A stretch of 64,000 nt of DNA from Lachnospiraceae bacterium KM106-2. Its GTDB lineage: Bacteria; Bacillota; Clostridia; Lachnospirales; Lachnospiraceae. The position numbers and the translations under genes were made by a program. The stretch lies in the NCBI GenBank assembly GCA_009731425.1, contig AP018794.1, positions 3,045,960 to 3,109,959 on the forward strand, read 5' to 3'. Shown here piece after piece: positions 1 to 6,434 of this stretch (its first letter is position 1; every line of letters begins with the position of its first letter). The notes under the pieces were generated by a model that did no database searches, had not been told where the DNA came from, and saw only the letters and a list, made by a program, of their open reading frames with translations.

Positions 1-1532
1 TTGATATCCTCTTTCAGCGGAACATTTTCTGTATCACGAAGACTGGTATCCGGCTGTTTCTTTCCCTTTTTCAATACCAGATTGCCCTCTTCATCACGAA
101 GCGGTCTTTCCACTGTAATCTTGGTATAACCAAAATCCTCGTTATCATAAATCTGACTGATTTCACTCTCTTTAAAATCACCATATATCTTTGTAATCTC
201 TGCAATATCTTCCTCAGAAATATCATTTCGCTTATTTCCCAATGCTTTTCTTCTCTTCACAAACATCTCATTAGCATTAATAAGCTGTACTTTCCCCTCT
301 CTGACTGTACCTGCCTTTTTATTTGACAATACCCAGATATAGGTTGCAATTCCTGTGTTGTAGAAAATATCATTCGGTAAAGCAATGATTGCCTCAAGTA
401 AATCATTTTCGAGAATATATCTTCTGATTTCAGAAGGTCCGCTCCCTGCATCTCCTGTAAAGAGTGGTGAACCATTATGAATGATTGCAATTCTGCTTCC
501 ACCCTTATCAATATCTTTCATTTTTGATATCGCTGTCATAAGAAATAGCATTTGTCCGTCACTTGCAGCCGGAAGCCCTGCTCCAAATCTTCCTCCGAAG
601 CCAAGCTTTGCCTCTTCCTCTACTTTTGCCTTTTCATTCTTCCACTCACGTCCGAACGGCGGATTGGAAAGGATATAATCAAAGGTACTGCCTGCAAACT
701 GGTCATCTGATAACGTGTTGCCATCCTTGATATAATCTGCATTGTTTCCTTTAATCAGCATATCCGCCTTACAGATAGCAAATGTCTGGTCATTGATTTC
801 CTGTCCGAAAGACACAAGTTCTGTCGATGCATTCAGACTATGTAGATACTCCTCTGCAACAGAAAGCATACCTCCCGTTCCACAGGCAGGGTCATAAATC
901 GTCTTTGCCACATTATTTCCGGAAAGAATATCGTTATCATCATAGAAGAGAATATTGACCATCAACTGAATAACTTCTCTTGGAGTATAATGCTGTCCTG
1001 CATCTTCATTATGAGACTCGGAAAATCTTCTGATAATCTCCTCAAAGATATAGCCCATTTCAAGGTTAGAGATTTCATTCGGATGTAGATTTCCTCTATC
1101 AGTTGTGTATTCCTTTAAAACAATATAAAGAATTCCCTTATTTGCCATAGTGGTGATGTGACCATCAAACTTGAACTTCTCAAGGATGTCCTGCACATTT
1201 GCTGAGAATCCATTCAGATAATCTCTGAAATTCTCTTCAATGTGGTCCGGATCATCCATAAGTCTCTCAAATGTATATTTGCTGGTGTTATAAAAATCTT
1301 TTTCTGCTGCCTTACGAAGTAAAACATCCTTCATTGGAAGATTTTTTACTTCCTCATATTTTTGTAAAACCGCATCCTTTGTATCGGAAAGAATGCAGTC
1401 AAAACGTCTGATTACTGTAAGTGGTAATATAACATCTCCATATTCATGTGGTTTATATACTCCCGTAAGCTTATCTGCTATTGCCCATATCAGATCTGCT
1501 TTCTGATCTATTTTTGCGCTTCTCGTAGCCAT
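1..1532 (-). CDS. hsdM: Type I restriction-modification methylase subunit HsdM (C-terminus cut by window edge)
   Basis: This is the N6-adenine methyltransferase (M) subunit of a type I restriction-modification system, which modifies the host sequence and forms a complex with HsdS and HsdR. The open frame begins at an ATG at 1532, seven bases after a GGAGG ribosome site, and stays open to base 1, so the C-terminus is missing. Visible parts: an N-terminal helical domain starting MATRSAKIDQKADLIWAI, the AdoMet motif DPACGTGG (around residue 210) and the catalytic motif NPPFG (around residue 290). Its start is 23 bp after the stop of a small XRE regulator, suggesting one operon. HsdS and HsdR would be expected beyond position 1. 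The family call is very safe; that it is ICE cargo is inference. Confidence 0.95.
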   Translation of the reverse strand, partial: MATRSAKIDQKADLIWAIADKLTGVYKPHEYGDVILPLTVIRRFDCILSDTKDAVLQKYEEVKNLPMKDVLLRKAAEKDFYNTSKYTFERLMDDPDHIEENFRDYLNGFSANVQDILEKFKFDGHITTMANKGILYIVLKEYTTDRGNLHPNEISNLEMGYIFEEIIRRFSESHNEDAGQHYTPREVIQLMVNILFYDDNDILSGNNVAKTIYDPACGTGGMLSVAEEYLHSLNASTELVSFGQEINDQTFAICKADMLIKGNNADYIKDGNTLSDDQFAGSTFDYILSNPPFGREWKNEKAKVEEEAKLGFGGRFGAGLPAASDGQMLFLMTAISKMKDIDKGGSRIAIIHNGSPLFTGDAGSGPSEIRRYILENDLLEAIIALPNDIFYNTGIATYIWVLSNKKAGTVREGKVQLINANEMFVKRRKALGNKRNDISEEDIAEITKIYGDFKESEISQIYDNEDFGYTKITVERPLRDEEGNLVLKKGKKQPDTSLRDTENVPLKEDI

Positions 1533-1555
1533 TTCATTTTCCTCCATAAGGTAAT

Positions 1556-1771
1556 TTACTTTTCTTCTTCATCCGGTACATAGTCAACCAAATCTCCAAA
1601 GTTACAATCCAGCTCTTTGCAGATTTTTTCCAGAACAGATAGTTTAACTGACTCACAGTTTGTCATCTTTGCTATTGTACTGGAACTAAGACCAGTCTTG
1701 GCACACAAATCTCCCTTTTTCATATTGTTATCAATCAGTAGTTTCCACAATCCATTATAACTAATTGCCAT
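1556..1771 (-). CDS. XRE-family helix-turn-helix regulator upstream of hsdM
   Basis: A 71-residue protein that is almost entirely a Cro/CI-type DNA-binding domain: WKLLIDNNMKKGDLCAKTGLSSSTIAKM gives the helix-turn-helix, followed by VLEKICKELDCNFGDLVDYV, typical of this small regulator class. It is directly upstream of hsdM and probably co-transcribed. The promoter at 1821-1849 overlaps an inverted repeat, consistent with self-repression. Small XRE proteins of this kind often act as controllers of restriction-modification genes; that role is inferred from position, not from a specific motif. AGAGG precedes the ATG by eight bases. Confidence 0.85.
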   Translation of the reverse strand: MAISYNGLWKLLIDNNMKKGDLCAKTGLSSSTIAKMTNCESVKLSVLEKICKELDCNFGDLVDYVPDEEEK

Positions 1772-1820
1772 ATGTATTTCCTCTCTCTAACAATTGTCGT
1801 AATCTAATACCATCATTGTA

Positions 1821-1849
1821 AGTATAGCACACAAATTGCGAATATACAA
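1821..1849 (-). promoter_or_regulatory. Predicted promoter of the XRE-hsdM operon
   Basis: On the minus strand TTGTAT (1844-1849) is followed after exactly 17 bp by TATACT (1821-1826), and the latter is preceded by TGC, giving an extended -10 (TGnTATACT). It lies 50 bp upstream of the XRE start codon. The -35 box is poor, as is common with extended -10 promoters. Confidence 0.55.
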
Positions 1850-1853
1850 TTTG
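1832..1853. promoter_or_regulatory. Inverted repeat overlapping the XRE promoter (candidate operator)
   Basis: The arms CAAATTG (1832-1838) and CAATTTG (1847-1853) form a perfect 7-bp inverted repeat separated by 8 bp, centred in the promoter between the -35 and -10 boxes. A further 10-bp palindrome ATTTGCAAAT sits just upstream at 1854-1863. This spacing and position fit a dimeric Cro/CI-type operator. Binding by the adjacent XRE protein is inference. Confidence 0.5.
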
Positions 1854-1884
1854 CATTTGCAAATATCGAATGCTATTTTCTAAA

Positions 1885-1925
1885 GAAAAAAGGAACCAAG
1901 GCAGAATACTTCTATCTTGATTCCT
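1885..1925 (-). terminator. Intrinsic terminator of the zinc-ribbon membrane protein gene
   Basis: Minus-strand RNA forms a 10-bp stem (AGGAAUCAAG with CUUGGUUCCU, one G-U pair) followed directly by UUUUUUC. It lies about 65 bp past the stop at 1989 and separates that gene from the XRE-hsdM unit. Confidence 0.75.
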
Positions 1926-1988
1926 ATTTTATATCATTTAATGTCCAAAAAACGGGACTTGGCACAATTTACTTCCATATTGCAAATA

Positions 1989-2732
1989 TTATTTGCACTT
2001 TTCAAGCGTCTCAGACAATACCTGAGCCTGTTCATATGTATCTACTTCTATTTGACAACTACCTTCAGTTATTGCACACATTACCCTTGGATTTGCAATC
2101 ATTTCATCATTCAAATAAATACCTATCGTATTTCCAATATTATTTGTAGTAATATCTGCAAATGTTTTCGTTGATTCATCATCAAACTCTATTTGTACTA
2201 CTGCCTTCTTGATTCCGTCGCCATTATCAACCATTGTTGCTTCTGCCGATTTTATACCACCAGTCATAAGTATATTCCCATCGCTATCCCGTAATGTGAA
2301 TACATTTGTCTCTTGTTTCCCTGATGGCTGATCATTACTGACATTTTCTTCTATAGTATTTGAACCTTTTTGAAACCATGCTTCACCATGATATCCTTGA
2401 TATGCACCGATTGCACTATTTATTATTGTCAACACAAGACATATAATACCTAATACAATACCCACTATTGACATTCCTTTACTACTTTTCTTTAATCCTA
2501 TTATTCCAAGTACCAAAGCTATAATTCCCACTGGCAATCCAATTATTGGAATAATCCATGCTAATACTCCCACTATACCAAGCACAAGTGCTGCTACTCC
2601 AAATCCAGGCTTACGAGCTTTATTAATATCCGGTACTGCATAATTAATTTGATTCTGTAATGGTGCTCCACAGCCCGAGCAGAATGTTGCACTATCATCC
2701 ATTTGTTTACCACATTTTGAACAATACACCAT
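1989..2732 (-). CDS. Zinc-ribbon membrane protein with DUF4190-like hydrophobic segment
   Basis: A 247-residue protein. The N-terminus has a zinc ribbon with two CxxC pairs (CSKCGK and CSGCGA, residues 4-22). A glycine-rich hydrophobic stretch of two predicted membrane helices follows (about residues 42-115, FGVAALVLGIVGVLAWIIPIIGL and GIIALVLGIIGL), of the DUF4190 type. The remaining C-terminal half is probably outside the membrane. Function unknown. It is a single-gene unit with its own promoter (2756-2783) and terminator (1885-1925), separate from the conjugation operon. GGAGG precedes the ATG. Confidence 0.8.
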   Translation of the reverse strand: MVYCSKCGKQMDDSATFCSGCGAPLQNQINYAVPDINKARKPGFGVAALVLGIVGVLAWIIPIIGLPVGIIALVLGIIGLKKSSKGMSIVGIVLGIICLVLTIINSAIGAYQGYHGEAWFQKGSNTIEENVSNDQPSGKQETNVFTLRDSDGNILMTGGIKSAEATMVDNGDGIKKAVVQIEFDDESTKTFADITTNNIGNTIGIYLNDEMIANPRVMCAITEGSCQIEVDTYEQAQVLSETLEKCK

Positions 2733-2755
2733 GTCTATTCCTCCAATTCAATCTT

Positions 2756-2783
2756 ACTATATGAAATTATTCAACAATATCAA
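2756..2783 (-). promoter_or_regulatory. Predicted promoter of the zinc-ribbon membrane protein gene
   Basis: TTGATA (2778-2783), a 16-bp spacer and TATAGT (2756-2761) on the minus strand, 24 bp upstream of the start codon and just downstream of the terminator that ends the preceding operon. Confidence 0.5.
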
Positions 2784-2833
2784 AAACCATAAATCTAAGA
2801 AAATTATATCATAAATGACCACTCCATTCCACC

Positions 2834-2868
2834 AAAAAAAGACGTACCACCATTTCTGATGATACGTC
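2834..2868 (-). terminator. Strong intrinsic terminator ending the ICE operon
   Basis: The minus-strand RNA folds into an 11-bp stem (GACGUAUCAUC with GGUGGUACGUC, two G-U pairs) closing a 6-base loop, followed by seven U. It lies 8 bp after the DUF6674-like gene and marks the end of the long conjugation transcription unit. Confidence 0.85.
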
Positions 2869-2875
2869 CTCACTA

Positions 2876-3781
2876 CTATCTGGCTTTATCTTCCCTTACC
2901 TTTGATATTTCCTTATGTGCTGCCTCCTGCTTCACCTCATCCACACCTCTAGCCTCAAATGCATCTGCATTATACTGATACTCCTGCGGCTCAGCGACCA
3001 TCGGTGAATATACAACCTCTGCTTCTGCCCACTCCGGCTCTGTCTGTTTCAGATTCTTCGCATTCTCCATATACTTTTCCTTATCAAGCTGCACATTCAT
3101 AGCGAGATTATCCAGCTTATCAATCGAAGCGTCCAGATGCAGCTCCATTGATACAAACAACTTTTTCACTGCTTTCATAGGTGCAAGCACCGCCTTTGTA
3201 ATGGGATGTTTCTGCTCTTTCTGTGAATAATCCACCTCCGGCTTGTCAGCAAAAGTGCGGAATGCATTGGCTGCTGTCTGTCCAGCTTCACGAAATCCTT
3301 TTGCAAGAAGTGCTGTCTTTGCTATATCATTATCTGTTGTCTTGATTGCACCTCTTACATTTTCTCGGATATCAAGAAGCCTTTTCTTAATTCCTAAGAA
3401 CTCCGACGCCCTGTATAATGCAGCTCTTCCCTTTTCCTTTGCTTCTTCGACTATACTCTTTGCTGTAGATTTGACCTGTGCTTTCACTTCCAATACCTGC
3501 GACTTTATCTGCTCACATCTGGCATTAAGTTGCTCCTGTGCTTCCGACAATGCCTTTTTAGCATTATTGACAAGTGTATCTTCCTGCATTTCTTTGATCT
3601 GATTCTGCATATTGGTGAGTTCTTCCGTCATGGAATCAATCTTTTTCTCCAGTCCATCCACATAGCTGCATATCTCAAATACATCGTTTGCCTGCTCCTT
3701 CATGGCATTTTTCTTTAGTAATTCGAGAAGTTCTCTTATGACCTCCTCGTTGGTAAGTGTTTTTCCTGCTTCTATATCCAT
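2876..3781 (-). CDS. DUF6674-like coiled-coil protein of the ICE
   Basis: A 301-residue, mostly helical, charged protein. Residues 50-130 are a long coiled coil (MTEELTNMQNQIKEMQEDTL, then repeated KSQVLEVKAQVKSTAK). From memory this matches the DUF6674 family that sits at the same place in related Clostridia ICEs; the function is unknown. It is the last gene of the operon, with a strong terminator 8 bp downstream, and follows the SpoVG-like gene. GGAGG precedes the ATG. No membrane segment or catalytic motif is visible. Confidence 0.65.
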   Translation of the reverse strand: MDIEAGKTLTNEEVIRELLELLKKNAMKEQANDVFEICSYVDGLEKKIDSMTEELTNMQNQIKEMQEDTLVNNAKKALSEAQEQLNARCEQIKSQVLEVKAQVKSTAKSIVEEAKEKGRAALYRASEFLGIKKRLLDIRENVRGAIKTTDNDIAKTALLAKGFREAGQTAANAFRTFADKPEVDYSQKEQKHPITKAVLAPMKAVKKLFVSMELHLDASIDKLDNLAMNVQLDKEKYMENAKNLKQTEPEWAEAEVVYSPMVAEPQEYQYNADAFEARGVDEVKQEAAHKEISKVREDKAR

Positions 3782-3840
3782 TCTGTTTCCTCCATTCTGT
3801 AAATGGGGCAGCCTTGGCGCCCCTGTAACATGATTACTAA

Positions 3841-4530
3841 TTATCGAAAGGGCGTTGCCTCTTTGTCCTTCTCTTTATCGGGATTGCCATGATGTTTCTC
3901 GGCACTCTCCCTCGCCTTTTCGTTGCTCTTATCCTTTGCTTTCTCATATTCAGAGATAATCTCATTATAGAGTTTTTCCCTGAAATCCTTTGTGACCGGA
4001 TAGCAGACATCCTGATAGATGGGCTTGCCCTGCTCGTCCACCTGCTTTGTCTTATAAGAAGGCATTGATACAAAGATTTTCTCTTTGCCCTGCACGATAT
4101 TGATGTTATTTACGATGAAACTGTTTTCAAAGTAAATACGGGCAAGTCCTTTGATGTTACTGCCTTCCCTCTCATAAGGTGTCACAGTTACGGAAAACTC
4201 AGGCATTTCACGTGTTCTGTCCTGCTTCTGTGTCTCCTCTTTCTCTGGTTCCTTGATTCTTGCATAGGCATCAAGGATATTGGTATAGAGTTCCTCACGA
4301 AACTCTGCTGTGATAGGATTACACACATCCTTATAAATCACACCATTGCTTTCATCACGCTCATTGGAGCGGTATCTAGGCATTGAAACAAAAAGCTCTC
4401 CCTTGTCCTTATTCTCAAGGATTGCAATATTGGTGATCTTAAATGAATCACCGAATACTACTGTTGCAAATCCTTTGATATTGCTGCCCTCTTTTGCCCT
4501 TACTTCGTTTACTTTAATCGAATACTTCAT
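3841..4530 (-). CDS. Tandem SpoVG-domain protein
   Basis: A 229-residue protein made of two SpoVG-type domains: residues 1-85 (MKYSIKVNEVRA...NIKGFATVVFGDSFKITNIAI...LFVSMP) and about 102-195 (FSVTVTPYE...NIKGLARIYFENSFIVNNINIV...KIFVSMPSY). Cellular SpoVG is normally a single domain of roughly 85-100 residues that binds nucleic acid and acts as a pleiotropic regulator, so this is an internal duplication or fusion. It starts only 3 bp after the upstream gene's stop, so the two are translationally linked. It may regulate ICE gene expression; that is inference. The charged C-terminal tail (KDKSNEKARESAEKHH) is probably disordered. Confidence 0.85.
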   Translation of the reverse strand: MKYSIKVNEVRAKEGSNIKGFATVVFGDSFKITNIAILENKDKGELFVSMPRYRSNERDESNGVIYKDVCNPITAEFREELYTNILDAYARIKEPEKEETQKQDRTREMPEFSVTVTPYEREGSNIKGLARIYFENSFIVNNINIVQGKEKIFVSMPSYKTKQVDEQGKPIYQDVCYPVTKDFREKLYNEIISEYEKAKDKSNEKARESAEKHHGNPDKEKDKEATPFR

Positions 4531-4533
4531 ATA

Positions 4534-4932
4534 CTATTCCTCGCTTTCTTTTTGTTCTTTTTTTTGCTCCGGTATGATAAGCTCACACCAAAGCTGTTCT
4601 ATCTGTTCACAAGACAATCTGCCATTAAGCCAGTTGCAAAGTGTAACAACCATTCCATCCTGCTCGTAGTAGAGCCACTCCTGTGTTTCAATGTTCCCCT
4701 CATACACGATGGTCACATCAAAATCAGGCATAAATAATCCTTCCTCTGCATCCCATACACAGGCTATTCCCTGTCTGAGTGTCAGATTCAGGCTTTCGAC
4801 ATACACAGACCAGCCGCTTACGACTATCTGAAATTCATCATCAATCTCTGCAATATCATCCTCGATGTCAATTAGCTCTTCCATTTCCGATACTGCCTCT
4901 TCTATCTCACCTAACCGGTATCTCTTATTCAT
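4534..4932 (-). CDS. Small acidic hypothetical ICE protein
   Basis: A 132-residue acidic protein that I do not recognise with confidence. Residues 30-95 look like beta structure (FQIVVSGWSVYVESLNLTLRQGIACVWDAEEGLFMPDFDVTIVYEG), and the C-terminus is a Glu/Lys-rich tail. The start codon overlaps the sortase stop by 8 bp (GATGAATAA arrangement), so translation is probably coupled to it. It sits between sortase and SpoVG-like genes in the terminal part of the ICE operon. Confidence 0.65.
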   Translation of the reverse strand: MNKRYRLGEIEEAVSEMEELIDIEDDIAEIDDEFQIVVSGWSVYVESLNLTLRQGIACVWDAEEGLFMPDFDVTIVYEGNIETQEWLYYEQDGMVVTLCNWLNGRLSCEQIEQLWCELIIPEQKKEQKESEE

Positions 4933-5542
4933 CCATCACCGCCTCCTTATAAATGCATCTGACCAAAAAACGAATGGTTCCTTTTTGGGAACAGGTAAAA
5001 AGAGTTAGTTCTTTTTCATCGCCCTGTGTCTTGATGCTGTTATCATACGGATTTACTACCTCTGTCTCTGTTACCTCATAGATATGCTTCAGCCCATTTT
5101 TGTCGGTTATCATTACTTCATCACCTATGGATATCTGACTTAGTGGTGTAAAAAATGTGCCATATCTGCTGCCATTGTGACCGCACAATACACAGTTGCC
5201 ACTCTCCCCAATCCCTGCTGTTTCTTCTATATGACCGATCCCGGCATTAAGCACTTTACTTGTGGTTCCTTCCATTACCGGATACCGGATATCTATGCCC
5301 GGTATCTCAATGATACCGATAACACCGCCTTCTTTAAAAATGGCTTCATCCTCTTCACTAATGGAGGTTTGCTCTTCCTCCACATCTGTTTCTTCATCGT
5401 AATCATCCTCCAATGTCTGCTCAAATTCACTTATGAGCTGTTCTGTCTGTTTTTCTCCTGTTGCCCGCCAGAAAAAAGGGACTGCCATAATGGCAATCCC
5501 TGCTGTAATCAGTAGTCCTGCGACCACTTTTCTTATGCTCAT
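4925..5542 (-). CDS. Class D-like sortase
   Basis: A membrane-anchored cysteine transpeptidase, about 205 residues from the chosen start. The start at 5542 (MSIRKVVAG) is preferred to an upstream in-frame one at 5593 because AGGAGAG lies eight bases before it and it avoids overlap with the helicase end. Features: an N-terminal membrane anchor (residues 5-25), an acidic linker (40-70), then the sortase core with catalytic His122 (LCGHNG), catalytic Cys184 (TLFTC) and a downstream Arg (Arg191 or Arg196). Its likely substrate is the LPQTG-ended adhesin at 39008-44385, the only LPXTG protein in the window; that pairing is inference. Confidence 0.9.
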   Translation of the reverse strand: MSIRKVVAGLLITAGIAIMAVPFFWRATGEKQTEQLISEFEQTLEDDYDEETDVEEEQTSISEEDEAIFKEGGVIGIIEIPGIDIRYPVMEGTTSKVLNAGIGHIEETAGIGESGNCVLCGHNGSRYGTFFTPLSQISIGDEVMITDKNGLKHIYEVTETEVVNPYDNSIKTQGDEKELTLFTCSQKGTIRFLVRCIYKEAVMDE

Positions 5543-5555
5543 ATTATTCACTCTC

Positions 5556-6434
5556 CTATCGTGTTCTGCCCTCTCTGTCCGCTTGATAAGCACCTTTATC
5601 CTCTGCTACAATTGCTGCAGCTTCCATCCTGTCATCTGCTTCTCTTTCTTCCTCCGGTCCGCTCAGGTCTGCATCCACAGCCTTTGCGTTCTCAAGGTCA
5701 AGCTGGGCATTCAGTTCACACTGTCTTGCCAGCTTTTCTTCCAGCTCCGTGCTGTATGCAAATGGCTTATCATACTCAGTCTTTGATGCTTCAAGGTCAT
5801 TCTGGTACTGCTCAATCTTCTTTTCTAAGAAATCAATGTTCTCATGGAGTCCATTGAACAGGTTTTCAAGCTTCACCATACTGCCGACCGGACTGGTGGA
5901 AAGCTCTGCTTTATACTCTGTCTTTCCACGAAGCACCATATAATTGATGTCAAGGAAGTTCTTTTCCACAAGCAGCTCAAATCCATGGAATTTACCGATT
6001 GCAGTTGTCTCTCCGGTCTTACACTTGCTGATTGCTTCAAGCATCATGGTTCCACCATCCACACGCTCAGTATAAGTTGCTTTGCCTATGGTAATGGCAA
6101 ATTCTGGATTATCAATCAGCTCCTTATCCCTTGCCTTTACATCCTCACGGACATTGGCAAGCTTTTCTGTTGCTGTCTTAATGAGCTTCGGGTACTTAAT
6201 CATAAAGTTGTCCTGAAGTCCATATCTCTGATTGTCATAGGATGCCTTTAAGAGCTTTAATCTCTGGACATCATTGTCAATCTCCATCTTTTCCTTGATC
6301 AAAGGATTACCGGTGGCAACCGCCTTAATCTCTGCATAGGAAAGTGTTGCCTCGTCGATATCCTCGCAGCTTCGGCTTACCGCCTTGCTTGTCATTACCT
6401 GACTGATGAATCGCTGCTTATTCTCAACCAGCGA
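5556..6434 (-). CDS. Giant ICE methylase/helicase, C-terminal exon after the group II intron
   Basis: The 3' exon of the interrupted SNF2-type helicase. It begins SLVENKQRFISQVMTSKAVSRSCEDIDEATLSYAEIKAVATGNP, a motif normally directly joined to the GTFDAYNW motif that ends the preceding exon. It encodes about 292 residues, mostly helical with a coiled coil near residues 215-250, and ends in a charged tail (DREGRTR). Removing bases 6435-8785 restores TGG-TCG in frame. Without splicing no natural start is apparent; the open frame to 6515 is intron sequence. The sortase gene follows 13 bp downstream. Confidence 0.8.
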   Translation of the reverse strand, partial: SLVENKQRFISQVMTSKAVSRSCEDIDEATLSYAEIKAVATGNPLIKEKMEIDNDVQRLKLLKASYDNQRYGLQDNFMIKYPKLIKTATEKLANVREDVKARDKELIDNPEFAITIGKATYTERVDGGTMMLEAISKCKTGETTAIGKFHGFELLVEKNFLDINYMVLRGKTEYKAELSTSPVGSMVKLENLFNGLHENIDFLEKKIEQYQNDLEASKTEYDKPFAYSTELEEKLARQCELNAQLDLENAKAVDADLSGPEEEREADDRMEAAAIVAEDKGAYQADREGRTR

